A stretch of DNA of 39,789 bases from Sulfurimonas sp. GTDB taxonomy: Bacteria; Campylobacterota; Campylobacteria; Campylobacterales; Sulfurimonadaceae. Of this stretch, positions 9,072-18,490 are shown one piece after another (position 1 is the first letter of the stretch; each line of letters starts with the position of its first letter). The notes beneath the pieces are model-generated. The model did no database searches, had not been told where the DNA came from, and saw nothing but the letters and a program-made list of their open reading frames with translations. A program made the translations under genes and the position numbers. The stretch covers positions 1 to 39,789 of the forward strand of contig JALSLQ010000075.1 of NCBI GenBank assembly GCA_026988235.1, given 5' to 3'.

Positions 9072-9542
9072 ATGAGTAGAAAAGAAATATACCGTCCAAA
9101 TGTTGCAATGATACTAGTCTCAAGTGAATATCCAATGAAAAAAGATATTTTTATTGCGCAAAGAAATGATTTAACTGATATTTGGCAGTTTCCTCAAGGT
9201 GGTATTGATGAAGGTGAAGAAGTAAAAGAAGCACTTTTTCGTGAGATGGAAGAAGAGATTGGTACCAATAAAGCTGAGATTATTGCAGAGTATCCGGAAT
9301 GGGTTTCTTATGACTTTCCTGATAAAATTGCAAATAAAATGAAACCATACAAGGGACAAACACAAAAATATTTTTTGTTGAAGCTCTCAAAAGATGCCAA
9401 GATTAATCTTGATACAAAACATCCTGAATTTATAAACTATAAATTCGTAAATATAGATAATCTTTTAAATCATACGGCACATTTTAAGCAACCTGTGTAT
9501 GAAAAGGTCATAAATTATTTTAAAAAAGAGGGGCTGTTATAG
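9072..9542 (+). CDS. rppH: RNA pyrophosphohydrolase (Nudix)
   Basis: YRPNVAMILV...WQFPQGGIDEGEEVKEALFREMEEEIGT Nudix box. Confidence 0.93.
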   Translation: MSRKEIYRPNVAMILVSSEYPMKKDIFIAQRNDLTDIWQFPQGGIDEGEEVKEALFREMEEEIGTNKAEIIAEYPEWVSYDFPDKIANKMKPYKGQTQKYFLLKLSKDAKINLDTKHPEFINYKFVNIDNLLNHTAHFKQPVYEKVINYFKKEGLL

Positions 9543-10754
9543 ATGGTAATAGTTCAAAAATTTGGTGGAACGAGTGTTGGCGATTTAGAGCGTATACAAA
9601 GTGTAGCTCATCGTGTGGCAGTCACAAAAAAAGAGGGAAATGATGTAGTCGTTGTCGTTTCGGCAATGAGTGGTGAGACAAATAAACTTGTAGATTTCGC
9701 TGAGTATTTTTCACAAAATCCTGCTCGTGCGGACATGGATATGTTGTTGAGTTCTGGAGAAAGAGTAACGGCAGCACTCCTCTCTATCGCTTTACAGGAA
9801 ATGGGTCTTGATGCTATTGCTATGACTGGTCGTAAAGCCGGTATCGTGACGGATAAACACCATACAAAAGCGCGTATTGAACGCATTAATCCTCAGATGA
9901 TGAAAAGTGCTATAAATGAGGGTAAAATAATTGTTGTTGCAGGTTTTCAAGGTGTGAACTCAGATGGGGATGTCACAACACTAGGACGAGGAGGTAGTGA
10001 CCTCTCAGCCGTAGCTATTGCCGGGGCATTAGAGGCTGATTTATGTGAAATTTATACAGATGTCACAGGTATTTTTACAACAGACCCACGCATAGAACCA
10101 AAAGCAAAAAAATTAGAAAAGATTTCGTATGACGAGATGCTTGAGCTTGCATCTTTGGGCGCAAAGGTATTACAAAACCGTTCTGTGGAACTGGCAAAAA
10201 AATTAAATGTCAATTTAGTCACACGCAGTAGCTTTTGTGATGAAGAGGGAACACTAATTACAAAGGAAGAAAACATTATGGAAAAACCACTAGTAAGCGG
10301 CATAGCATTGGACAGAAACCAAGCACGCATATCTTTAATGGGTGTTAACGATAGACCGGGCATAGCCTCTGATATTTTTAATGCACTGGCAAAGTCAGAA
10401 GTGAATGTGGATATGATAATTCAAAACAAAGCAATTGATGATACAACAAATATTGACTTTACGGTTCCTGTCGGTGATTTACATGATGCAAAAACTGTTG
10501 TCGATACATTTGTAAAAAGCGGTGAAATCAAAGATGATTCTTATAATGAGGACATTTGTAAAGTTTCTGTCGTAGGTGTTGGCATGAAGTCACATGCAGG
10601 CGTTGCGGCACAAGCATTTTCAACGATGGCAAACGAAAATATTAATATTAATATGATTTCAACATCCGAAATAAAAGTTTCTATGGTGATTGATGAAAAG
10701 TATGCAGAACTCGCCGTACGCTCTCTTCATGATACTTACGAGTTAGACAAATAA
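9543..10754 (+). CDS. lysC: Aspartate kinase
   Basis: MVIVQKFGGTSVGDLERI...TTLGRGGSDLSAVAIAGAL...tandem ACT domains. Confidence 0.97.
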   Translation: MVIVQKFGGTSVGDLERIQSVAHRVAVTKKEGNDVVVVVSAMSGETNKLVDFAEYFSQNPARADMDMLLSSGERVTAALLSIALQEMGLDAIAMTGRKAGIVTDKHHTKARIERINPQMMKSAINEGKIIVVAGFQGVNSDGDVTTLGRGGSDLSAVAIAGALEADLCEIYTDVTGIFTTDPRIEPKAKKLEKISYDEMLELASLGAKVLQNRSVELAKKLNVNLVTRSSFCDEEGTLITKEENIMEKPLVSGIALDRNQARISLMGVNDRPGIASDIFNALAKSEVNVDMIIQNKAIDDTTNIDFTVPVGDLHDAKTVVDTFVKSGEIKDDSYNEDICKVSVVGVGMKSHAGVAAQAFSTMANENININMISTSEIKVSMVIDEKYAELAVRSLHDTYELDK

Positions 10755-10762
10755 GTAATCAG

Positions 10763-11311
10763 ATGCCGGATTTTGCACAATGGAGTTTAGATGCCATAAG
10801 AGAAGAGGGTGGTAGCCTTAGCTGGCTGGAAGAATACCGCTTTGAATGGTCTAAAACAACAGCATTTGCATTAGAACAAATCTTAAATGGCAAGACTATT
10901 ATTTTGATTACCGATGAGAAACGAAAATGGTTTGAACACTATATTTTAAGTTCTATGAACGGACTGCTTTTAGAAAGACCACTTATCCCTATTATTAGTA
11001 TTGATAATATTTATACGCATTACAACAATGTAAGCGGAGGGGAGACAATAGACATAATAGATGACATGATTTCTCTTTCTTATAAAGATGACTATTTCTT
11101 TTGGTATATTGGAAGGGGCGATGATAAACGGAGTGATATAGCCAAAAGAAAAGATGAAAGTTATTTTTGGATTTTTGATGAAGATTTTAATAATGCGTTT
11201 ACGCTGAAATCTTATGATAAAGACTTAGATATTAAACTTTTACAGCTTTACAAACTTTTTGATGCTTCGCTAAATGCGGCTATGTTTGGAGAAGTTGATG
11301 CAAGCTCCTGA
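10763..11311 (+). CDS. hobA: HobA, DnaA-interacting replication initiation regulator
   Basis: SLDAIREEGGSLSWLEEYRFEWSKTTAFALEQILNGKTIILITDEKRKWFEHYILSSMN...LLQLYKLFDASLNAAMF; located between lysC and holB. Confidence 0.88.
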   Translation: MPDFAQWSLDAIREEGGSLSWLEEYRFEWSKTTAFALEQILNGKTIILITDEKRKWFEHYILSSMNGLLLERPLIPIISIDNIYTHYNNVSGGETIDIIDDMISLSYKDDYFFWYIGRGDDKRSDIAKRKDESYFWIFDEDFNNAFTLKSYDKDLDIKLLQLYKLFDASLNAAMFGEVDASS

Positions 11312-11915
11312 TGTGATTAAAGGGCATATTCTTATTGCAAGTGATATTGAAGACACAATCGAGAAACTTGAAAAAAGATTGCAAAATTTTAGAGTTGTAA
11401 AATTCATAGAAGAAAATTTTAAAATAGAGCATGCAAAGCTTGTTACTGCTGAGGCTTACATCAGTGAATCAGATACGAAGTATATAGTGATTGGCGCAAC
11501 AGAGTTTACGGATGTGGCACAAAACTCTCTTTTAAAACTTTTGGAAGAACCGCCGAAAAATATTGAGTTTATTATTGTCTCCCCGACAAAATCAAATTTG
11601 CTTCGGACGGTGCGTTCACGCTTACCAATTTTGCAAACGCAATATAATCACGAAAATTTAGATTTAGAAATTGCACTGGGACGGCTTGATTACAAGGAAG
11701 TTTTTGCATTTTTAAAAGAACATGCAAGAGTGGGTAAGTTACAGGCAAAGCTTTTGGTTGAGGCACTTTTTTATCGTGCTACTGTGCTAGAGAAGCTCAT
11801 CTTAACACCTGCACAGTTGGATAATTTTGACAAAGCTTATAGATTACTTGATTTAAATTCTCGACCGCAAAGCGTTTTGGCAATGATCCTCATGAGTTTT
11901 GCTCAGGAAAGATGA
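11298..11915 (+). CDS. holB: DNA polymerase III delta prime-like subunit
   Basis: GHILIASDIEDTI...GATEFTDVAQNSLLKLLEEPPKNIEFIIVSPTKSNLLRTVRSR; start ATG 11298 preferred over 11274. Confidence 0.88.
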   Translation: MQAPDVIKGHILIASDIEDTIEKLEKRLQNFRVVKFIEENFKIEHAKLVTAEAYISESDTKYIVIGATEFTDVAQNSLLKLLEEPPKNIEFIIVSPTKSNLLRTVRSRLPILQTQYNHENLDLEIALGRLDYKEVFAFLKEHARVGKLQAKLLVEALFYRATVLEKLILTPAQLDNFDKAYRLLDLNSRPQSVLAMILMSFAQER

Positions 11916-13054
11916 TGATAGTTGAAAAGTTATCGAATGAGATAGATATAAAAAAACAGCTTAAAAAACTCGGTGTTGACGCGGGCGGAATTAATATTTT
12001 GGCATCAAAAGCGAAAATACATATTATTTGTATACATGATTTACATGTAGGGGCTGCAAATATTTTAAAACAAGATGCACTCTCAATCGGTGCCGATTTA
12101 GCAGTACCACGGGGGACAGTTGTTGCTGCTAAACCTAGAGTTGATTGTTTGTTAATAGCAAATACAAAACAGTTGAAAAATTTGGCAAAAAAAGAGTTAG
12201 CACAGCCTTTTGAACTGAAAGAATTAGCGCACAAATTACAAGCATTTACACAAATACAAAAGCCAAAAAGTGTCGATATTATGGGCGTAATTAATGCTAA
12301 TGATGACAGTTTTTATGCCAGTAGCAGATTTCAAGGTGCTACTGCAATACATGTAATTGAGCAGATGATACAAGAAGGTGCGGCTATTATAGATATAGGT
12401 GCCGTTTCTTCCCGTCCTAATGCGTCACTTGTGAGTGTAGAAGAAGAATTGGCAAGAATAGAGCCAATACTATCTCTCATAAAAAAAGAAAAGCTGTATG
12501 AAAAAGTAAAATTTAGCTGTGACAGTTATGAGCCTAAAGTGCTACAAAAGGCACTGCAAAGTGGTTTTACAATTGTGAACGATATTACAGGCTTACAAAA
12601 TGATGAGGTTTGCAAATTGTGTGCTTCTTATAATGCAACGGCTGTAATAATGCATATGCAGGGGACACCACGCACAATGCAGAAAAATCCGCATTATGAG
12701 AATATTTTGAGTGAGGTATATGATTTTTTTGATGTAAGAATGCAAAAAGCTGAGAGTTTTGGTATTAAAAATATTGTTCTAGATGTTGGCATAGGTTTTG
12801 GAAAAACAGTTGAGAATAATTTAACGCTTCTAAAAAATCTAGAACATTTCTTAACTTTAGATAAACCTCTTTTAGTGGGGGCATCAAGAAAATCTATGAT
12901 AGACAAAATTTCTGCATCCTCAGTCGAACAAAGACTTGCCGGCACCTTAGCCCTTCATCTTGAAGCACTTAAAAACGGTGCTTCAATTTTACGAGTACAT
13001 GATGTGCCCGAACATGTTCAGGCACTTAAAGTTTTTAGAGCATTATCCCTCTAA
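11912..13054 (+). CDS. folP: Dihydropteroate synthase
   Basis: IMGVINANDDSFYASSRF...GAAIIDIGAVSSRPNA...VNDITGLQND...VIMHMQGTPRTMQ...LDVGIGFGKT. Confidence 0.95.
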   Translation: MMIVEKLSNEIDIKKQLKKLGVDAGGINILASKAKIHIICIHDLHVGAANILKQDALSIGADLAVPRGTVVAAKPRVDCLLIANTKQLKNLAKKELAQPFELKELAHKLQAFTQIQKPKSVDIMGVINANDDSFYASSRFQGATAIHVIEQMIQEGAAIIDIGAVSSRPNASLVSVEEELARIEPILSLIKKEKLYEKVKFSCDSYEPKVLQKALQSGFTIVNDITGLQNDEVCKLCASYNATAVIMHMQGTPRTMQKNPHYENILSEVYDFFDVRMQKAESFGIKNIVLDVGIGFGKTVENNLTLLKNLEHFLTLDKPLLVGASRKSMIDKISASSVEQRLAGTLALHLEALKNGASILRVHDVPEHVQALKVFRALSL

Positions 13055-14681
13055 TCATAAAATACAGCATTGCTGCTAGTACGGCAGCCGCAGGAACTGT
13101 TATAATCCATGCAGCGATTATTTTTTTAATAGCATCTCTTTTTACATATTCAACTTTTTTAACTCTTTTGACATGTTTTTTAGTTGCTTTTATGAGCTTT
13201 TCTTGCTCTTTTATTTTTTCATAGAGTGCTAAAAGTTCTTTGTACTCATTTTCACTTTTTTCATTTTTTGTTTCTAATGTTTTAGCCTCGTTTTTATAGG
13301 TATGGAGTACTTTTTTCTCATCATGTAAAGTGTCTGTATCTTCTTCTATGGTAATTATAGGAATGTCCCTGTGCAAATATTCTCTTAAAAATCCGACACC
13401 AAAGACGCCACCTATAGCGATATGCGTAGAACTTACAGGCAGACCAAGTTGTGATGCAATGATGACAGTTATAGATGCAGCCATTGCAATACAAAAAGCT
13501 CTAATCTGGTCAAGTTCTGTAATTTCACTGCCGACTGTGCGTATAAGCTTAGGACCATAAAGTGCTAAACCGGTGGCAATACCAAAGGCACCAACGCCCA
13601 TTACCCATAAAGGAATGTTCGCTTTAGAAGAGATTCCACCATTGACAATAGCATCATTTATGGCAGCTAAAGGACCTATAGCATTAGCAACATCATTTGC
13701 CCCATGTGCAAAACTTAAAAGTGCTGCCGCAAAAATAAGAGGAATTGTAAAGAGCATGTTGACGGATTCTCTGGAATTTTCAATGATAGTGCGTTTTGCA
13801 TTGAGCTTTTTACTGACTATAAAATAAACAAGGATAGAGAGAATAAAACCTAAAATAAGAGCGGTGAAAAAACTTGGCTTATTTGTGACTTCTACGCTAA
13901 TGAATGGGAGTAGATTGAAAGTCTCTACAACTTGTGGCCATATTTTTTTCAGACCCTTAAGTACAATATATGTTCCAAATGCCCATGACATAATAGCTAC
14001 AAAGATGGGAACATATTTTTGTGCTGCTTGAATCTTATTTTTTTTAAAGATGATTGATTTTTTAATGGCAAGTAAAAATAGTGCCGCAATAATACCGCCT
14101 AATATAGGAGAAATAACCCATGAGGCAGCAATTTTAGCCATTGTAGACCATGAAACTATAGTAAAACCGGCTGCTGCAATACCTGCTCCCATGACACCAC
14201 CGACTATAGAATGCGTTGTCGAAACAGGAGCTTTCATCATTGTAGCAAAATTGAGCCATAAAGCAGCTGCTAACAGTGCGGCCATCATTGCCCATATAAA
14301 AGAATCAGGATTTCCACCAAAAGCAGAAATGTCTATAATGCCTTTTTTAATGGTTTTTACAACTTCCCCACCTGCGATGAATGCCCCGGCTGCTTCAAAT
14401 ATAGCTGCTAGTACAATTGCCGTTGTCATTGTCATGGCGCGTGATCCAACAGCGGGACCGACATTGTTTGCCACATCATTTGCCCCGATATTCATCGCCA
14501 TGTAAGCACCTATGAGTGCAGCAACAGATAAGAAAAGGTTGTTTGAAACTTCCCCATTACTTAAGATGGCATAGGTTGAAATGGCAACAAGAAAAAACAG
14601 AGCAAGCCCTAGTCGTACAAAATCTGGTCCACTTCTTTTTAAGGCTTCATTTTCAAGTTTTTTTATTGTTTGTATTTCCAT
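13035..14681 (-). CDS. Inorganic phosphate transporter (Pit/Pho4 family)
   Basis: AYMAMNIGANDVANNVGPAVGSRAMTM and repeat half SFAHGANDVANAIGPLAAI; PVSTTHSIVGGVMGAG / PVSSTHIAIGGVFGVG. Confidence 0.95.
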   Translation of the reverse strand: MEIQTIKKLENEALKRSGPDFVRLGLALFFLVAISTYAILSNGEVSNNLFLSVAALIGAYMAMNIGANDVANNVGPAVGSRAMTMTTAIVLAAIFEAAGAFIAGGEVVKTIKKGIIDISAFGGNPDSFIWAMMAALLAAALWLNFATMMKAPVSTTHSIVGGVMGAGIAAAGFTIVSWSTMAKIAASWVISPILGGIIAALFLLAIKKSIIFKKNKIQAAQKYVPIFVAIMSWAFGTYIVLKGLKKIWPQVVETFNLLPFISVEVTNKPSFFTALILGFILSILVYFIVSKKLNAKRTIIENSRESVNMLFTIPLIFAAALLSFAHGANDVANAIGPLAAINDAIVNGGISSKANIPLWVMGVGAFGIATGLALYGPKLIRTVGSEITELDQIRAFCIAMAASITVIIASQLGLPVSSTHIAIGGVFGVGFLREYLHRDIPIITIEEDTDTLHDEKKVLHTYKNEAKTLETKNEKSENEYKELLALYEKIKEQEKLIKATKKHVKRVKKVEYVKRDAIKKIIAAWIITVPAAAVLAAMLYFMIRGIML

Positions 14682-15232
14682 TATTTATCTTTTATATATG
14701 CTTTTATAATCTCTTGACGCTCTAGTGGTCTGTCTCCGCCGGAACGGCCAGAAGTAGCAACATTGTTTAATTTTTGAAGTGTTTGCATTGATTTTTGATT
14801 TATTACTTTTCCAAAAATTGTATAACCGCCGTTCAGCCAAGGCGTTGGGGCTGTTGTTATGAAAAACTGGCTCCCATTTGTATTTGGACCTCTGTTTGCC
14901 ATTGCCAAAATACCTGGTTTGTCAAAAACTAGATTTGGTTTAAATTCATCTTTGAAATCTTTATGCCAGATACTTTCGCCACCTTGACCACTTTCAGTAG
15001 GATCACCACCTTGAATCATGAAATTATGAATAATTCTATGAAACGCAATACCGTTGTAGTAGCCTTTTTTTACATGAGTTGTAAAGTTTTCAACCGCCAA
15101 AGGTGCAACTTTAGGGAAAAGTTCGAGTTCGATATTTCCCTGATTCGTTTGTAAAATAACATGAGGATGATTTTCTCCTGCAAAAAGCAGAGTAGATAAC
15201 AGTAATAATAATGCAAGTGTAATTCGTTTCAT
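14681..15232 (-). CDS. Cyclophilin-type peptidyl-prolyl cis-trans isomerase (exported)
   Basis: Signal peptide MKRITLALLLLLSTLLFA; GYYNGIAFHRIIHNFMIQGGDPT...NTNGSQFFITTAPTPWLNGGYTIFGKV. Confidence 0.93.
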   Translation of the reverse strand: MKRITLALLLLLSTLLFAGENHPHVILQTNQGNIELELFPKVAPLAVENFTTHVKKGYYNGIAFHRIIHNFMIQGGDPTESGQGGESIWHKDFKDEFKPNLVFDKPGILAMANRGPNTNGSQFFITTAPTPWLNGGYTIFGKVINQKSMQTLQKLNNVATSGRSGGDRPLERQEIIKAYIKDK

Positions 15233-15242
15233 AATAAGCTCC

Positions 15243-15629
15243 TTATTCCTCTTCAAAGTCTAAACATACAGAATTTATACAGTACCGTAGTCCCGTAGGT
15301 TCAGGACCATCTTCAAATAAATGTCCTAAATGCGCATCACAACTACTACATTTTACTTCTGTTCGTATCATGCCGTGTGAGATGTCTTTTATTTCGCTTA
15401 CTGCACCCTCTACTGCTTCATAATAGCTTGGCCAGCCTGTTCCTGAGTCGAATTTTGTGCTTGATTCAAAAAGTGCTACGCCACAACAAATACATTTATA
15501 AACGCCATCATCTTTATTATCATAATATTTTCCGTAAAAAGGAGCCTCTGTCCCATGTTGACGACATACATGAAAAGCCTCCGGACTCAGCTCTTTTTTC
15601 CATTCATCTTCACTTTTTGTTATTTTCAT
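15243..15629 (-). CDS. msrB: Peptide-methionine (R)-S-oxide reductase
   Basis: [28 protein letters not shown]...[28 protein letters not shown]. Confidence 0.96.
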   Translation of the reverse strand: MKITKSEDEWKKELSPEAFHVCRQHGTEAPFYGKYYDNKDDGVYKCICCGVALFESSTKFDSGTGWPSYYEAVEGAVSEIKDISHGMIRTEVKCSSCDAHLGHLFEDGPEPTGLRYCINSVCLDFEEE

Positions 15630-15757
15630 AGTATTCCTTCGATTTTTAATATGCAAATTTATATTACATAGTATATCAAGAGTATTTAGTTTTAACTATA
15701 AAATGAGTAAGTTGTTTAAAAATTGAGAGGAGTGAAAGAGAGAAAGATTACAAAAGA

Positions 15758-15780
15758 GTATCGCTGTTTAGAAGCGATAC
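15758..15780 (-). terminator. Intrinsic terminator downstream of hup
   Basis: GTATCGCT-(7 nt)-AGCGATAC stem; on the minus strand followed by TCTTTTGTAATCTTTC. Confidence 0.7.
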
Positions 15781-15790
15781 ACTTAAATGA

Positions 15791-16075
15791 TTATTTACCA
15801 GCTGCAACACGGTCTTTAAGACCCTTGCCAGCTTTAAATTTAGGAACCATTTTATCTTGAGTAGTATAAGTTTTATCAGTACCTGGAACTTTACCAGTTT
15901 TACCTTTTTGTAATGCTGCTGCAAAACTACCAAAACCTACTAGAGAAACATCTTCTCCCTTTACTAATGCTGCCGTTACTGCTTCAGTGAAAGCTTTGAT
16001 TGCATTTTCAGCTTCTACTTTAGTTTTGTAGCTTCCTTGTTCTTGTACTAATTCAACGAATTGTGCTTTATTCAT
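15791..16075 (-). CDS. hup: HU family DNA-binding protein
   Basis: MNKAQFVELVQEQGSYKTKVEAENAIKAFTEAVTAALVKGEDVSLVGFGSF...GTDKTY. Confidence 0.95.
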   Translation of the reverse strand: MNKAQFVELVQEQGSYKTKVEAENAIKAFTEAVTAALVKGEDVSLVGFGSFAAALQKGKTGKVPGTDKTYTTQDKMVPKFKAGKGLKDRVAAGK

Positions 16076-16134
16076 AAATTTACCCTTGGATTAAGATTTG
16101 TCCTGAAATAATTCAGCTAGAGATACTTTATAGT

Positions 16135-16368
16135 TTATTTGCTTAAATTTTTCTTCTTTTTGCTATATTTTAGCAAAAATTGTGATATTTTTGTTTCTTT
16201 TAGTCCATATTTAGCCTGTTTTAAGAGCTGTTTGAAATTTAGAGTAGTTTCATGTGTCATTATTAAAGCTGATAAATCTTTAATTTTCTTGTATTTATTT
16301 GTTGATGTATGTATAGATAAAAACACATCTTCCAGACCATCTCTTCCGTTTTTAGTTAGCACACCCAT
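16135..16368 (-). CDS. Small uncharacterised basic protein, translationally close to the HTH gene
   Basis: ORF of 77 codons starting 4 nt after the HTH stop; no recognised family. Confidence 0.45.
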   Translation of the reverse strand: MGVLTKNGRDGLEDVFLSIHTSTNKYKKIKDLSALIMTHETTLNFKQLLKQAKYGLKETKISQFLLKYSKKKKNLSK

Positions 16369-16372
16369 AATG

Positions 16373-16612
16373 CTACTCCTCTAACTTATTGATTTTTCTT
16401 ACCGCTCTAATGATCTCATCATCATCCAATTTTCCCAACATCTTTATCACGGCTGCTGCTGCTTGAGGTTTTGCACGCCCTAGCTTCCAGTCTTGATATG
16501 TACGCATAGAAATCCCTAGACTTTGAGCCATATCTTTAAGAGAAATTTTTTTCCCATTATTTTGAGACTCTATTGAGTTATGTAAGATATTAAATAAGTC
16601 ATTAATTTGCAT
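16373..16612 (-). CDS. Small helix-turn-helix (XRE-like) protein
   Basis: KKISLKDMAQSLGISMRTYQDWKLGRAKPQAAAAVIKML HTH. Confidence 0.75.
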   Translation of the reverse strand: MQINDLFNILHNSIESQNNGKKISLKDMAQSLGISMRTYQDWKLGRAKPQAAAAVIKMLGKLDDDEIIRAVRKINKLEE

Positions 16613-16642
16613 AAATGAGATTATACGGATTTTATACTTAAA

Positions 16643-16763
16643 TATACATTTTATTTAACATAAATATGTAATTAATGTATGTAATATAAATTTAAATGTA
16701 TATTATATAATGTATAATATGTTAAGCATAAAGTAAATACTGTAATACATACGGTTTACCGTG
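16643..16763. promoter_or_regulatory. AT-rich iteron/dyad region upstream of the HTH gene
   Basis: AATGTATA-type octamers at 16643-16650 (inverted), 16674-16681 (AATGTATG), 16695-16702, 16709-16716; dyad ACGGT-TT-ACCGT at 16751-16762. Confidence 0.4.
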
Positions 16764-16813
16764 TAATAATTAGAGAATTTATTCCATTGAAGGGAAATAA
16801 AATAAATTTTTTC

Positions 16814-18487
16814 TTAATTGTTTATGGCTATTGATTTTCCAATTGGATGGAGTGTAATGAGATTTTCTTTAATTTCAAGGTAGAAAGGAGTGTAAGACTT
16901 TGCATCTGTTTTATAAGCAATTTCATGTGATGTATCTATTGTAAATATAATGTTGTTTAGACCTCTAAAAGCTTCTTTAACTGTAATAGTGGCATTTTTA
17001 TATGAGTTTTGTATTGCAGTTTTTTCACTTTTCAATGTCCTTGTCTCTTTTTCAATTGCATCAATTCTACCTAAACTATGTCTTTTTGCTTCTTGGAGTT
17101 TATATTTTAAATCTTCAATATCATTATCAATAAACTTTATTTTACTTTTTAAAATAGGAATATCACGATAATTTATTTTAAATATATTGTCTTCTCCGCT
17201 TACAAGCCGCACGGTAATTGAATTTGAAGCATATATCTTTAGATTGTTTTTTACATGACCGATAGTGACATCTTGTGCATATATTGATCCTCCTATGGAA
17301 GAATCAATAGTAACAGTAGTTGCATATACAACACCACCTTCAAGCAAGGATATTTTCGCTTCATGACATCTTAGAGTTCCTTTATGTCTGTTAATCGTTG
17401 CATATTTAGCATATTGTTCAGACTCTTGGTGTGTAGCACCCTCAATGTCTAATGTTACGGCTTCAAGGCGACTTTTTGCACCGACAAAACCATCAACATG
17501 TATTCGTTGGGAAACTAGGTTGACACCCTCTTTGATTGTATCTCGATTTGTATCATGTTGGGCTACAATAACTTCTATATTATTGTTTTCTAAATCATCA
17601 ACAAGATCCCTATGTCTTGAAATTTCACTGATTTTAATTCGGTTATCAACAAGTAATTCACTCCCATCATAATGTACATAACCGCGTATTTTACTAATAT
17701 ATCGTTTTGTCGTAGTGTTTTCTTCAATCCTAATGAAATTTTCATCCACTCTGGCTTGTAAATCATCTACATTCGTAGCAAAATCAGTATCTATATATTC
17801 GCCAAAAGCATTGAAGCCATTTTTCCCATAAACAGGTTTTTTATACTCAACAAGCAATTCGTTCTCTTCAACCTCAATGACTTCACTTTTATGCTCTTTT
17901 TCTTTAAACCAAAAAATAAGTTTGCTAGGGCGTGTAATAACAGGGTCAAAACCACTAAAAAGTGGAATTTTCACTCTTTTTGTGAATTTTCCAGCATATA
18001 TATATTTGACTAAAAGTTTCAAATATTTTTTCATATCTTCATCAAATATATTAATGAGTATCTTATGGTAAGCCTTGATTTTATTAAATTCTCTAAAAAG
18101 TTTTTTTAACAAATCAATAGGTTTGAGTGTTTTGTAAGGGATTTGTGAGTCAGGTGACAATATAAGTATAGGATGTGTGAAAAATTTTGAATAATCTATT
18201 GTATATTCAAGTTCACACTCCATTTTCTCTTTTTTAGTGGCTGTTATTGTATAAAGCTGATGAAATTCTATATGTTCATTTAATATTTTTGTTTTATTTT
18301 TGTATTGTTCTTGCGCCTCTTTACTATAAAGTTCAAAAGATTCATTGGCATTACTTTTTATATATGTATCAACTTTGTTAATAATAAAATCACATTGTGA
18401 AGGAGAAATAAGGTTTTCTTCTGCAAAAGTATTTAATGCTTCTTCTATATATCTTGTTTTAATAATTTTATTTTCTATGTGTGGCAT
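16814..18487 (-). CDS. FapA family protein (DUF342)
   Basis: NELLVEYKKPVYGKNGFNAFGEYI...ISKIRGYVHYDGSELLVDNRIKI...LDIEGATHQ...EAKISLLEGGVVYATTVTIDSSIGGSIYAQDVTIGHV beta-helix. Confidence 0.85.
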   Translation of the reverse strand: MPHIENKIIKTRYIEEALNTFAEENLISPSQCDFIINKVDTYIKSNANESFELYSKEAQEQYKNKTKILNEHIEFHQLYTITATKKEKMECELEYTIDYSKFFTHPILILSPDSQIPYKTLKPIDLLKKLFREFNKIKAYHKILINIFDEDMKKYLKLLVKYIYAGKFTKRVKIPLFSGFDPVITRPSKLIFWFKEKEHKSEVIEVEENELLVEYKKPVYGKNGFNAFGEYIDTDFATNVDDLQARVDENFIRIEENTTTKRYISKIRGYVHYDGSELLVDNRIKISEISRHRDLVDDLENNNIEVIVAQHDTNRDTIKEGVNLVSQRIHVDGFVGAKSRLEAVTLDIEGATHQESEQYAKYATINRHKGTLRCHEAKISLLEGGVVYATTVTIDSSIGGSIYAQDVTIGHVKNNLKIYASNSITVRLVSGEDNIFKINYRDIPILKSKIKFIDNDIEDLKYKLQEAKRHSLGRIDAIEKETRTLKSEKTAIQNSYKNATITVKEAFRGLNNIIFTIDTSHEIAYKTDAKSYTPFYLEIKENLITLHPIGKSIAINN

Positions 18488-18490
18488 TAT

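Noticed and set aside
10052-10363. Minus-strand ORF inside lysC
   Set aside because: Antisense shadow; no start context or domain.
14050-14505. Plus-strand 151-aa ORF (and neighbours 13330-13560, 13573-13827)
   Set aside because: Antisense shadow of the Pit transporter repeats; Ala/Pro-rich translation is typical of reverse-frame artefacts.
16139-16384. Plus-strand ORF opposite the HTH/basic protein pair
   Set aside because: Phe/Leu-rich antisense translation of an AT-rich region; minus-strand pair has better coding character.
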